Below, one piece after another: positions 44,978 to 53,253 of a stretch of 64,000 bases of DNA. The notes beneath the pieces were generated by a model. The model was not told the origin of the DNA. It made no database searches and saw only the letters and a list, made by a program, of their open reading frames with translations. This DNA comes from Amycolatopsis regifaucium (GTDB taxonomy: Bacteria > Actinomycetota > Actinomycetes > Mycobacteriales > Pseudonocardiaceae). A program made the translations under genes and the position numbers. The stretch covers positions 540,500-604,499 of the forward strand of contig NZ_LQCI01000003.1 of NCBI RefSeq assembly GCF_001613935.1, written 5' to 3'. Within the stretch, counting starts at the first letter, position 1; every line of letters starts with the position of its first letter.

Positions 44978-46048
44978 TTAGGGGAGCGGGGGAACGACGT
45001 CGTCTTCCAGCGAATCGTCGAGGTGGCCGTCGAAGTTGACGGACGAGTACGAGCGGAGCTTGGTCAGCCGGTGGTAGCCGTCGATCATCCGGACCGTGCC
45101 GGATTTCGACCGCATCACGATCGACTGGGTCGTCGCGCCGCCGGCGCGGTAGTGCACGCCGCGCAGCAGGTCGCCGTCGGTGACGCCGGTGGCACAGAAG
45201 AACACGTTGTCGCCGCGGACGAGGTCGTCGTTGCCGAGCACGCGGTCGAGGTCGTGGCCCGCGGCCAGTGCCTTCTCGCGCTCGGCGTCGTCCTTCGGCC
45301 ACAGGCGGCCCTGCAGTTCGCCGCCGAGACATTTCATCGCGCAGGCCGCGATGATGCCTTCGGGGGTGCCGCCGATGCCGAGCAGCATGTCGACGCCGGT
45401 GGTCGGCCGGGCCGCGGCGATCGCGCCGGCGACGTCGCCGTCGGAGATGAAGCGGATCCGCGCGCCCGCGTCGCGGACCTCCTTGATCAGCCGCTCGTGG
45501 CGCGGCCGGTCGAGGATGCACACGGTGACGTCGGAAACGCTGGAGTTCTTGGCCTTCGCGACCCGTCGGATGTTCTCCGCGACCGGGGCGGCCAGGTCGA
45601 CCTTGCCGGCGGCGTCCGGTCCGACGGCGAGCTTCTCCATGTAGAAGACCGCGGACGGGTCGAACATCGCGCCGCGTTCGGCGACCGCGAGCACGGCCAG
45701 CGCGTTCGGCATGCCCTTGGCCATCAGGGTCGTCCCGTCGACCGGGTCTACCGCGACGTCGCAGTCCGGCCCGTCGCCGTTGCCGACCTCTTCCCCGTTG
45801 AACAGCATCGGGGCTTCGTCCTTCTCACCCTCGCCGATGACGACGACACCGCGCATCGACACGGTCGAGACGAGCTGGCGCATCGCGTCCACGGCGGCGC
45901 CGTCACCGCCGATCTTGTCCCCGCGCCCCACCCAGCGGCCCGCGGCCATCGCGGCGGCTTCGGTCACGCGGACCAGCTCCATCGCGAGGTTGCGGTCAGG
46001 CGCTTCAGGGCGTCGAGAAGAGCCGGCGGACGAGGTGGGGGTGGGCAT
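44978..46048 (-). CDS. glpX: Class II fructose-1,6-bisphosphatase
   Basis: 356 residues. GlpX-type phosphatase for gluconeogenesis, essential in mycobacteria growing on fatty acids. Features: [48 protein letters not shown], the metal/phosphate loop [68 protein letters not shown], and [16 protein letters not shown]. The start at MPTPTSSAG is chosen because GGGAGG is four bases before it; longer frames are not supported. Orthologue of Rv1099c. A secreted protease gene follows 9 nt after its stop. Confidence 0.95.
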   Translation of the reverse strand: MPTPTSSAGSSRRPEAPDRNLAMELVRVTEAAAMAAGRWVGRGDKIGGDGAAVDAMRQLVSTVSMRGVVVIGEGEKDEAPMLFNGEEVGNGDGPDCDVAVDPVDGTTLMAKGMPNALAVLAVAERGAMFDPSAVFYMEKLAVGPDAAGKVDLAAPVAENIRRVAKAKNSSVSDVTVCILDRPRHERLIKEVRDAGARIRFISDGDVAGAIAAARPTTGVDMLLGIGGTPEGIIAACAMKCLGGELQGRLWPKDDAEREKALAAGHDLDRVLGNDDLVRGDNVFFCATGVTDGDLLRGVHYRAGGATTQSIVMRSKSGTVRMIDGYHRLTKLRSYSSVNFDGHLDDSLEDDVVPPLP

Positions 46049-46134
46049 GAGGCCTCCCGGGTCAGGAAACTCGGCGGGGTCCCAGTCTCTCAGATACCCG
46101 CCGTGCATCGGCGACTCGGAGAGCATGGTGAACG

Positions 46135-46368
46135 TCACTGACCGTTGCTGGTCTCTTCTTCCACGGACGACAGCGCGGCCTCGATCCGCTCGCGCGCGCC
46201 TTCGAGGTGGTGTTCGCAGACCTTCGCCAGCTGCTCGCCCTTTTCCCACAAAGCGAGCGACTGCTCCAGGGACAGTCCGCCCGCTTCGAGCTCGCGGACG
46301 ACCTCGACCAGTCTGTCGCGGGCCTGCTCGTAGCCGAGTTCGGCGGTCTCGCCACCGGGTTTGCTCAC
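46135..46368 (-). CDS. xseB: Exonuclease VII small subunit
   Basis: 77 residues. The helical XseB pattern is clear: [56 protein letters not shown]. It binds XseA to form the single-strand-specific exonuclease VII. Start GTG (SKPGGETAE) with AAGGA eight bases before it; GTG overlaps the stop of the preceding hypothetical gene as GTGA. Unlike most genomes, xseA and xseB are separated by a small gene. Followed by an 86-nt gap to glpX. Confidence 0.93.
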   Translation of the reverse strand: MSKPGGETAELGYEQARDRLVEVVRELEAGGLSLEQSLALWEKGEQLAKVCEHHLEGARERIEAALSSVEEETSNGQ

Positions 46369-46766
46369 GCTGTGCTTCCTTCTACCGGACGTCGATGCTT
46401 GCCGATACCCGCGCACACTACCGCGCCGGCCATGGCGTTGTCGTAACCCACGAAGGCGAGAGCGAACTCCTGTCCGTCACCCTCCGCGATCGCCGCGACG
46501 AGGTTTTCCTGCGCTCGCGCCACCCGTTTGCGGTGCCCGGCCCCGTCCGCGAACCACCAACGGGTGCCGACGTGCTCGGCCGTGGCCTCCGACAGCTTGC
46601 GCAATCGGGCGTCGAGATCCCGCTTGGTCGAGAACTCACAGCCCGCCAGCAGCACCGTCCAGCATTCGGCGGCCGCACGGTCGGTGAGGAGGGCCTGGCG
46701 CAGCACCTCGGGGGCGTCGGCGCGCTTCGCGGCGTCGACGGTCAAAGGCAGGAAACTCCCCGTCAA
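46365..46766 (-). CDS. Conserved hypothetical protein inserted between xseA and xseB
   Basis: 133 residues. Mainly helical: [113 protein letters not shown] do not recognise a family. The start is taken as TTG because GAGGAG lies five bases upstream and it overlaps the xseA stop as TTGA; the end overlaps the xseB GTG as GTGA. So it is translated in a chain from xseA to xseB, and a link to exonuclease VII, or use as a mere rider, is possible. No signal peptide or membrane segment. Confidence 0.65.
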   Translation of the reverse strand: MTGSFLPLTVDAAKRADAPEVLRQALLTDRAAAECWTVLLAGCEFSTKRDLDARLRKLSEATAEHVGTRWWFADGAGHRKRVARAQENLVAAIAEGDGQEFALAFVGYDNAMAGAVVCAGIGKHRRPVEGSTA

Positions 46767-48028
46767 AGCTTCTCCTCCGCCTCGGCCGCGACGACGGCGC
46801 CGATCGCGCCGTCGACCACGCGGACGCGCAGGCTCGCGCCGTCCGCGACTTCGGAGACGGACCGGAGTACCTGGAGGTTGCCTTCGGCGTCGGTGTACTG
46901 GACCACCGCGTAGCCGCGTTCGAGGGTCGCCGCCGGGCCGAGCGCGGTCAGCCGGGCGCGGGCGCTGGCGATCTCCGCCTGGTCCTTGGCGAGCAGGGTG
47001 AGCATCGCGCGGCGTCCGCGCTCGCGGTGGATCTCCACGTCGTCGGACCGCCGCTGGATCGGGCCGAGCGGGTCGGCGAGCACCGGACGGCTGCGCATCT
47101 GGTTCAGCAGCCTGACCTGCGTGTCCACCCAACCGTGCAGGGCGCGGCGACCGCGGTCGCGCAGCTGGTGGACGCGCTGGGTCTCCTCGCGGACGTCGGG
47201 CACGATCCGCTTGCTGGCGTCGGTCGGCGTCGAGCAGCGGAGGTCGGCGACGTGGTCGAGCAGCGGGGTGTCCGGCTCGTGCCCGATGGCGCTGACCACC
47301 GGGGTCCCGGCCGCGGAGACGGCGCGGCACAGCGCCTCGTCGGAGAACGGGAGGAGGTCTTCCACGCTGCCGCCGCCCCGGGCGATCACGATGACGTCGA
47401 TGTCCGGGTCACGGTCCAATTTGGACAGTGCATGCAGGATCTGCGGAACGGCGAGCGACCCCTGCACGGCGGTGTTGATCACCTTGAACGCGACATGCGG
47501 CCAGCGGGCCTGCGCGTTCACCAGCACGTCGCGCTCCGCCGCCGAGGCGCGGCCGGTGATCAACCCGATTCCCCTCGGCAGGAAGGGAATCTTGCGTTTG
47601 CGCTCGGGCGCGAACAGACCTTCGGCGGCGAGCAGCCGCCGCAACCGCTCGATCCGCGCGAGCAGTTCGCCGATGCCGACCGCGCGGATCTCGTTGGCGC
47701 GCAGGCTCAGCGAACCGCGGTTCATGAAGAAGGTCGGCTTCGCGTGCACCACGACACTCGCGCCCTCGCGCAGCGGCGGTTCGATCGTGCGCAGCAGGCC
47801 CATCGGGCAGGTCACCGACATCGAGACGTCCGCGGACGGGTCGCGCAGCGTCAGGAAGGCGGTGTTGGTGCCTTGGCGGGCCGAGATCTGCGTGACCTGA
47901 CCTTCCACCCAGACCGCGCCGAGCCGGTTGATCCACTCGCCGACCTTGCGGGCGACCGTGCGGACCGGCCAAGGGTTTTCGGCGGTGGTGGACGGACCCG
48001 CCGCCGCGGCGGTGGGTTCGGCGCTCAC
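46763..48028 (-). CDS. xseA: Exonuclease VII large subunit
   Basis: 421 residues. N-terminal OB fold (PWPVRTVARKVGEWINRLGAVWVEGQVTQISARQGTNTAFLTLRDPSADVSMSVTC) and catalytic domain with LPRGIGLITGRASAAERDVLVNAQARWP, DVIVIARGGGSVEDLLPFSDEALCRAV, GTPVVSAIGHEPDTPLLDHVADLRCSTPTDAS, then a coiled-coil arm and C-terminal LERGYAVVQ. It degrades single-stranded DNA from either end in mismatch and recombination repair. GTG start overlaps the upstream gene stop (GTGA) with GGAAGG nearby. The gene chain upstream-xseA-hypothetical-xseB all uses 4-nt overlaps. Orthologue of Rv1108c. Confidence 0.95.
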   Translation of the reverse strand: MSAEPTAAAAGPSTTAENPWPVRTVARKVGEWINRLGAVWVEGQVTQISARQGTNTAFLTLRDPSADVSMSVTCPMGLLRTIEPPLREGASVVVHAKPTFFMNRGSLSLRANEIRAVGIGELLARIERLRRLLAAEGLFAPERKRKIPFLPRGIGLITGRASAAERDVLVNAQARWPHVAFKVINTAVQGSLAVPQILHALSKLDRDPDIDVIVIARGGGSVEDLLPFSDEALCRAVSAAGTPVVSAIGHEPDTPLLDHVADLRCSTPTDASKRIVPDVREETQRVHQLRDRGRRALHGWVDTQVRLLNQMRSRPVLADPLGPIQRRSDDVEIHRERGRRAMLTLLAKDQAEIASARARLTALGPAATLERGYAVVQYTDAEGNLQVLRSVSEVADGASLRVRVVDGAIGAVVAAEAEEKL

Positions 48029-48687
48029 TGGCCTTCCGCGCTGTCGCCGTCGCTCTCGGTCTTCTTCACGTTTCCGATGCGGCGCGCGAGCATGCCGACG
48101 AACGACGGCCTGTCGGCGTTCGCGCGTTCGTAGGTCAGCAGCTCTTCCAGCTGGCTCAGATCGAACCGGCGCAGCCGGGCCCGCAGCTGCGGCAGGGTGA
48201 GCGTGTCGTAGTCGTCCAGCCCGGCCGGACCGGAGGTCACGGGCGCCTTCACGCTGTCGAACTCGCCGTCGGCGTGGTCCTCGGCGAGCGCGCGCTCCTC
48301 CTCGGCCCACGGGTCTTCGGTGAGCTGTTCGAGGTCGCGGAGATGCCCGTTCGCCTCGGCACGCGGCTCGGGGACCTCGGCCTCCTCACGCAGCGGGACC
48401 ACACACGAGTCACGTTCGTACCGGCGCTCGTTCACCTCGGGCGGGAGGTCTTCGTCGAAGGTGGCCCAGCTGGGGGTGTCTTCGACCGGGCGAAGGCCCG
48501 ACAGCACGTCGTCGCCCTTGATCGCGAGCTCGGTGACGTGCTGCTGGACGCGCATGGAGAACTGGAGCACCTGGCTGACCACCGTGACGGGGAGCCCGGT
48601 GAGCTGCTTGGGAAGTTCGCGAACCCGCTCGGCGGTGGTGACGGCGAGGCCCGCGGCGACCCGGAGGGGGAGCGGGAGAGGCTTCAT
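48025..48687 (-). CDS. Lipid-droplet-associated-type protein (Rv1109c-like)
   Basis: 220 residues. The N-terminal third is amphipathic (MKPLPLPLRVAAGLAVTTAERVRELPKQLTGLPVTVVSQVLQFSMRVQQHVTELAIKGDDVL), a pattern that actinobacterial proteins use to coat lipid droplets; the middle is acidic and disordered, and the end forms helices (LTLPQLRARLRRFDLSQLEELLTYERANADRPSFVGMLARRI). Position before xseA matches M. tuberculosis Rv1109c. The start at MKPLPLP was preferred over 12 extra basic residues; no good ribosome binding site is seen. It is coupled to xseA by GTGA, though the functions seem unrelated. Confidence 0.72.
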   Translation of the reverse strand: MKPLPLPLRVAAGLAVTTAERVRELPKQLTGLPVTVVSQVLQFSMRVQQHVTELAIKGDDVLSGLRPVEDTPSWATFDEDLPPEVNERRYERDSCVVPLREEAEVPEPRAEANGHLRDLEQLTEDPWAEEERALAEDHADGEFDSVKAPVTSGPAGLDDYDTLTLPQLRARLRRFDLSQLEELLTYERANADRPSFVGMLARRIGNVKKTESDGDSAEGQ

Positions 48688-48826
48688 ACGTCTAGCCTGC
48701 CGTATCCGGTCCATCCTGCCCAACCGAACGGGTGGGTCGGTTCACCGGACGTGATGCCACGCACATACTTTCGAGGGGTTCGCAGGTCACCTGAACGTGA
48801 GTGCGAGTTGCCCCGGGGCCAGCCCG

Positions 48827-48832
48827 TACCCT
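48827..48832 (+). promoter_or_regulatory. Leaderless -10 box for ispH
   Basis: TACCCT, 6 nt before ATG 48839. The GGGGG between box and start is too close to act as a normal ribosome binding site. Confidence 0.45.
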
Positions 48833-48838
48833 GGGGGC

Positions 48839-49852
48839 ATGAGTTCTGCGAGTCCCGGAATCACGCCCGCCGGCAGTCCGACGATCACCGAGTCCGGTGT
48901 GCCGGCAGGTGGCAAACGTGTCCTGCTCGCGAAGCCTCGCGGCTACTGCGCCGGGGTCGACCGCGCGGTCATCGCCGTCGAAAAGGCACTCGAGCTCTAC
49001 GGTGCGCCGGTGTACGTGCGCAAGGAGATCGTGCACAACCGGCACGTCGTGGAGACCCTGCGCGAACGCGGGGTGATCTTCGTCGACGAGACCTCCGAGG
49101 TGCCGGAAGGCGAGCTGGTGGTGTTCTCCGCGCACGGCGTCTCGCCCGCGGTGCACGCCGAGGCGGCCGAGCGCAACCTGCGGACCATCGACGCGACCTG
49201 CCCCCTCGTGACGAAGGTGCACAAGGAGGTCAACCGGTTCGCGAAGGACGACTACGACATCCTGCTGATCGGCCACGAAGGCCACGAAGAGGTCGAAGGC
49301 ACCGCCGGCGAAGCTCCCGACAAGGTGCAGCTGGTCGACACCGCGGAGGACGTCGACAAGGTCGAGGTCCGCGACCCCTCGAAGGTCATCTGGCTTTCGC
49401 AGACCACCCTTTCGGTTGACGAGACCATGGAGCGCGTCGACCAGTTGCGGGACAAGTTCCCGGGCCTGGCCGACCCGCCCAGCGACGACATCTGCTACGC
49501 CACCACGAACCGTCAGGTCGCGGTCAAGGCGATGGCCGCCGAGTGCGACCTGGTGCTGGTGGTCGGCTCGACGAACTCGTCCAACTCGAAGCGGCTGGTC
49601 GAGGTCGCGCTGAAGGCGGGGGCGCGCGCGTCGCACCTGGTCGACTTCGCGCACGAGGTCGACGAAGCGTGGCTCGAAGGTGTCGAGACCGTCGGTGTCA
49701 CGAGCGGCGCTTCGGTGCCGGAAGTGCTGGTCATGGACCTGCTGGCGTGGCTGGCCGAGCGCGGCTGGGACAACGTCGACGAGGTCACCACGGCGAACGA
49801 GAAGATCGCGTTCGCGCTGCCGCACGAGCTGCGTAAGGCCGCGAAGGCCTGA
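48839..49852 (+). CDS. ispH: 4-Hydroxy-3-methylbut-2-enyl diphosphate reductase
   Basis: 337 residues. Last enzyme of the MEP pathway, making IPP and DMAPP on a [4Fe-4S] cluster. The three cluster cysteines are C37 in [11 protein letters not shown], and those in [12 protein letters not shown] and [43 protein letters not shown] and [16 protein letters not shown] are family landmarks. The ATG at 48839 gives the length of mycobacterial LytB2 (Rv1110). A disordered 24-residue N-terminus precedes [11 protein letters not shown]. The gene is followed by a strong terminator; its product supplies the prenyl synthase encoded at 27 kb. Confidence 0.96.
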   Translation: MSSASPGITPAGSPTITESGVPAGGKRVLLAKPRGYCAGVDRAVIAVEKALELYGAPVYVRKEIVHNRHVVETLRERGVIFVDETSEVPEGELVVFSAHGVSPAVHAEAAERNLRTIDATCPLVTKVHKEVNRFAKDDYDILLIGHEGHEEVEGTAGEAPDKVQLVDTAEDVDKVEVRDPSKVIWLSQTTLSVDETMERVDQLRDKFPGLADPPSDDICYATTNRQVAVKAMAAECDLVLVVGSTNSSNSKRLVEVALKAGARASHLVDFAHEVDEAWLEGVETVGVTSGASVPEVLVMDLLAWLAERGWDNVDEVTTANEKIAFALPHELRKAAKA

Positions 49853-49862
49853 CACCCGCTAC

Positions 49863-49905
49863 GCGAAAAGGGCCGCCCGAGAACTTCTCGGGCGGCCCTT
49901 TTCGC
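49863..49905. terminator. Strong terminator hairpin between ispH and DUF6542 gene
   Basis: Stem GCGAAAAGGGCCGCCCGAGA paired with its complement around a 3-nt loop, ending CCCTTTTCGC. It has A/T runs on both sides of the stem base and lies between convergent genes, so it should end transcription from either side. Confidence 0.85.
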
Positions 49906-49925
49906 TGTTCAGCAGCTCAGGCGAG

Positions 49926-49942
49926 AGCAAAGGTCCCTTGCT
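49926..49942. repeat. Single arm of the family C palindrome
   Basis: AGCAAAGGTCCCTTGCT equals one arm of the palindrome at 526-592 almost exactly and is itself partly self-complementary (AGCAA...TTGCT). It abuts the DUF6542 gene stop. Likely a shortened relic or a half unit of that family. Confidence 0.5.
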
Positions 49943-50809
49943 TCACCGCTCGTCGTCCCACGGGCGACGGCGAGGCGGCGGACCACCGCGGCGCGGATCG
50001 TCCCCACGCGGCGGACGGCGGCGCGGGGCACCGGGAGCGCCTTCGGCACGCGGGTCGCGGCGACGGGGCTCGCCGTCCTCGGGAGGCCGTGGCCGACGGG
50101 GCTGACGTCCCGGGGGCGGCGGTTTGCGGGCGCCGGGCTCGGCGTCGCGGCGAGGACGGCGCTCGTCGTCGACGGGACGGCGGCGCGGTGGCGCGTCGTC
50201 CCGCGGCGCACCACGGCGCGACGGCGGGGGCGGTGTCTGGCCGGTCCGGGAGGCCGGACGGCCACGGCCCGCGGCGGCGGGCTTGGCCGGGGGCTTGGCC
50301 TCGTCGCGGCGTTCCGGCTTCGCGCTCGACTTCAGCTTCACCGGGGCGTCGGGATCGCGCTCGCGATAGATCCGGAAGATCCCGATCGCCAAGGTGACGC
50401 CGGTGGTGATGGCCATCGTCGGGAAGCCGTTGATCAGCGGGCCGCCGACGTCGACGGCTCTGGACAGCAGGTCGGTACCCTTGCTGCCGTCCGAGGTCAG
50501 GAGGATGACCCCCGGGACGGTCACGGCGAGGACCAGGGGCGGCTGCACCATCGGGCCGAACAGCCCCCGGCGCTGCACGGCCACCACGGCGGCCACCGCG
50601 CCGAGCGCGTAGCACGCCTTGAACAGCAGGCCCAGGTCCTTCTGCAGCATCATGTCGACGAAGGCGCCAAGAATGGCGAGCCCGAAGCCCACCAGGACGG
50701 CCGCCCACCAGGGCAGCCCACGCCTGGCGCCGACGAGCGGACGCTCGTCCCAGGCAACGGGGACGTCGTCGGCATCAGGATCGCTCTGGCGATCGCGAAT
50801 CGCGGTCAC
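49943..50809 (-). CDS. DUF6542-type membrane protein with Arg/Pro-rich tail (Rv1111c-like)
   Basis: 288 residues. Four transmembrane segments in the first 150 residues (LPWWAAVLVGFGLAILGAFVDM, LGLLFKACYALGAVAAVVAVQ, PLVLAVTVPGVILLTSD, TMAITTGVTLAIGIFRIYRE), followed by about 130 residues of basic, Pro/Arg/Asp-rich disordered tail (RRPRRDAEPGARKPPPP...). The core matches the actinobacterial DUF6542 family, and the position between ispH and ychF is that of Rv1111c. Start GTG at the TAIRDRQSDPD segment. The tail could bind nucleic acid or acidic surfaces. Function unknown. Confidence 0.75.
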   Translation of the reverse strand: MTAIRDRQSDPDADDVPVAWDERPLVGARRGLPWWAAVLVGFGLAILGAFVDMMLQKDLGLLFKACYALGAVAAVVAVQRRGLFGPMVQPPLVLAVTVPGVILLTSDGSKGTDLLSRAVDVGGPLINGFPTMAITTGVTLAIGIFRIYRERDPDAPVKLKSSAKPERRDEAKPPAKPAAAGRGRPASRTGQTPPPPSRRGAPRDDAPPRRRPVDDERRPRRDAEPGARKPPPPGRQPRRPRPPEDGEPRRRDPRAEGAPGAPRRRPPRGDDPRRGGPPPRRRPWDDER

Positions 50810-50835
50810 AGGCCCCACCGTATATCCAAGCTGCG

Positions 50836-50861
50836 GACATACCGCCAACAGGCGGTATGTC
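50836..50861. promoter_or_regulatory. Perfect hairpin upstream of the DUF6542 gene
   Basis: GACATACCGCC and its complement around an AACA loop (11-bp stem), 27 nt before the DUF6542 start and 147 nt after the rmuC stop, both minus strand. It could end rmuC transcription or be a protein-binding palindrome in the DUF6542 promoter. The rest of 50862-51007 shows nothing clear. Confidence 0.5.
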
Positions 50862-51007
50862 TATCGCCTGGTAGTGGTCATTCCGGACCACCCGGACGGA
50901 CTGCCCGGGCTCTTCCTGGAGGGAGTACGCGTGAGGGTGCGACAAGGTTGTCACCGGGGGCGAAATGGAGCCTCCGGTTCCGGAAACCGCAGGTGGTGAA
51001 GGTTCAC

Positions 51008-51922
51008 TCAGGAGGCAGGAAGTTCGTCCGCCTTCCTGATGAGCGGCACCTGTGCCGGGCTGCCGGCCGCGTCCGTCAACGGGGAGACCGTGCTCCGGAA
51101 GCTCTCGAGCGCCTCCAGCTCCCGCCGTCGTGCCGAGATGAAGCGCTGCAGATGGGTACTCGACAGGTTCAGCGCGTCGACCGCGTTGCCCGCGGCCCGG
51201 TGCGCGGCCGCGGCGCCGGCGCGGACCTGCTCGACGTCCTCGACCAGTGCCCGCTCGGTCGCGGCGAACAGCGCGGCGGACGCCAGTACGGCGAACCCGG
51301 TCGGCCCGCAGAGGAAGACCCGCCGGTCCAGCATCCAGCGCAGCAGTTCCGGATCGGTGTCCAGCGCGGCGACCACGGCCGCGTCGGAGGGGACGAACAT
51401 GATCGTCCCGTAGATCGCGTCGGCCCAGCGCTGGTAGCCCTTGCCCGCCAGCTCGGCCGCCCGGGACCGTAGTTGCCGGACGTGGACGCGCAACGCGTCC
51501 AGCCGTTCTTCGGGATCGTCGGTCTCGACCGCTTCGGCCCAGCAGGCCATGCTCGCCTTCGCGTCGACCGGCACCGTCCGGCCGCCGCCGACCCGCAGCA
51601 CCATGTCCGGTTTCGCCGCGCCGCCGCCCGCGAGATCCGTTTGCAGGGTGAAGTGCAGTTCCTCGCGGAGCCCGAGCGCGCGGGCGGTCTCCAGCAGCAC
51701 CTGTTCGCCCAGTTCACCGCGTCCGCTGATCGAGGCGAACGCCACCTCGTACCGGCGCAGCGCGAGCTGCTGCTGGTCGAGCTTGGACCGCTCGGCGGCG
51801 ACCAGTTTCGCCGCCGCGTCCGCCCGCCGCATCCCGTCGTTGTACAGCCGCCACAGCAGCGCGACGGCCACGAGCAGCAGCAATGCGAGCACGACGGCCG
51901 CGGTGGTGATCACCGTCGCCAC
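51008..51922 (-). CDS. rmuC: RmuC-family DNA recombination protein
   Basis: 304 residues. One N-terminal membrane helix (VITTAAVVLALLLLVAVALLW), a coiled coil (DAAAKLVAAERSKLDQQQLALRRYEVAF), then the RmuC nuclease-like core: GRGELGEQVLLETARALGL, KPDMVLRVGGGRTVPVDAKASMACW (V-D-A-K of the PD-(D/E)XK-like fold) and IYGTIMFVPSDAAVVAALDTDPELLRWMLDRRVFLCGPTGFAVLA. RmuC limits inversions at short inverted repeats in E. coli, of interest in a genome full of palindromes. Start GTG with AGGGAGG five bases before it. Divergent from sbcD-sbcC, which act on hairpin DNA. Confidence 0.88.
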   Translation of the reverse strand: MATVITTAAVVLALLLLVAVALLWRLYNDGMRRADAAAKLVAAERSKLDQQQLALRRYEVAFASISGRGELGEQVLLETARALGLREELHFTLQTDLAGGGAAKPDMVLRVGGGRTVPVDAKASMACWAEAVETDDPEERLDALRVHVRQLRSRAAELAGKGYQRWADAIYGTIMFVPSDAAVVAALDTDPELLRWMLDRRVFLCGPTGFAVLASAALFAATERALVEDVEQVRAGAAAAHRAAGNAVDALNLSSTHLQRFISARRRELEALESFRSTVSPLTDAAGSPAQVPLIRKADELPAS

Positions 51923-52088
51923 CGGTACCTCCCTTCCGGATCCGAGTCGGGGGACATCATGGCGGAACCCACCGACAAAAACCGGACGGCTCCGTCGCGC
52001 TCCGTATCTGACCTGCGCCGTCCCCGGCGTGTCGGAAACCTCGGCCGCACCAAGGGCGCGCCTCCGCCCTCCGGCCGGTGCGCGGCCC

Positions 52089-52094
52089 TACCTT
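52089..52094 (+). promoter_or_regulatory. Leaderless -10 box for sbcD
   Basis: TACCTT, 7 nt before GTG 52102, no ribosome binding site. Confidence 0.5.
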
Positions 52095-52101
52095 GGGCTG
52101 C

Positions 52102-53253
52102 GTGAAGCTCCTGCACACGTCCGACTGGCATATCGGCCGTACCTTCCACGGCGCCGATCTGCTCGCCGAACAGGAAGCCGTGCTCGGCCACCTCGCCGAA
52201 CTCGTGGTCACCGAGTCGGTCGACGTCGTGCTCGTGTCCGGGGACATCTACGACCGCGCGGTGCCGTCGGCGGAGGCCGTCCGCGTGGCCACCACCGCGC
52301 TGGGCAGGCTCCGCCAGGCCGGGGCCAAGCTGGTGATGACGCCGGGCAATCACGACTCCGCGCCGCGGCTGGGCGCCTTCGCCGAATTCGCCGCGGCGGG
52401 CGGGCTGTACCTGCGCGCCACGATCGACGGCCTCGCCGAGCCGGTGCTGCTGCCCGACGAACACGGCGAAGTCGCCCTCTACGGCATTCCGTACCTCGAA
52501 CCGGAGCCCGCGCGTCACGCGCTCGGCGTGCCGGAGTCCCGCGGCCACACCGGCGTCCTCACCGAGGCGATGCGGCGGATCCGCGCGGATCTCGCCGGGC
52601 GGCCGTCCGGCACGCGGTCCGTGGTGCTCGCGCACGCCTTCGTCACCGGCGGCGAGCCGACCGAATCCGAGCGGACCATCGCGGTCGGCGGCGTCGAGCA
52701 GGTGTCAGGGTCGGTGTTCGACGGCGTCGATTACGTCGCACTCGGCCACCTGCACGGGCCGCAGACCCTCGCCGAGCATCTGCGCTACTCGGGCAGTCCG
52801 CTGGCGTACTCGTTTTCCGAGACACGCCAACGGAAATCGGTGTGGCTCGTGGACCTCGACGCCGACGGCCTCGCCGAGGTCCGGCGCCACGAACTGCCGG
52901 TTCCGCGGCGGCTCGCGATGCTCCGCGGCGAGCTGGCCGACCTCCTGTCGGATCCCGCGCACGACGATCTCACCGAACATTTCCTCTCCTTCACGGTCAC
53001 CGACCGGGTCCGCCCGATCGACGCCATGCGCAAACTGCGTGAGAGGTTCCCGTACGCCGTGCACATGGACTGGCAGCCGGAAGGCGGGCACGACGGCGCG
53101 GTGCTGAAGTACGCCGAAGCCGTCCGAGGACGATCCGACGTCGAGATCACCCGGAGTTTCCTCGAAGACTGCCGCGGCTCGGCGCCGTCGGAGAGGGAGG
53201 AGCGCCTCGTCTTGGCCGCTCTCGGCGCCGCGGGCAGGGAGCGCGAAGTATGA
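52102..53253 (+). CDS. sbcD: SbcD (Mre11-like) nuclease subunit
   Basis: 383 residues. Mn2+-dependent phosphoesterase motifs in order: LLHTSDWHIGRTFHG, VLVSGDIYDRAVPS, VMTPGNHDSAPRLG, VVLAHAFVTGGE, YVALGHLHGPQTL. It forms the SbcCD complex that opens DNA hairpins and trims blocked ends; the C-terminal region after about residue 270 (capping domain, VTDRVRPIDAMRKLRERFPYAVHMDW) is present. GTG start at KLLHTSDWH, leaderless. The stop overlaps sbcC as ATGA. Divergent from rmuC across a 179-nt region. Confidence 0.94.
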   Translation: MKLLHTSDWHIGRTFHGADLLAEQEAVLGHLAELVVTESVDVVLVSGDIYDRAVPSAEAVRVATTALGRLRQAGAKLVMTPGNHDSAPRLGAFAEFAAAGGLYLRATIDGLAEPVLLPDEHGEVALYGIPYLEPEPARHALGVPESRGHTGVLTEAMRRIRADLAGRPSGTRSVVLAHAFVTGGEPTESERTIAVGGVEQVSGSVFDGVDYVALGHLHGPQTLAEHLRYSGSPLAYSFSETRQRKSVWLVDLDADGLAEVRRHELPVPRRLAMLRGELADLLSDPAHDDLTEHFLSFTVTDRVRPIDAMRKLRERFPYAVHMDWQPEGGHDGAVLKYAEAVRGRSDVEITRSFLEDCRGSAPSEREERLVLAALGAAGREREV

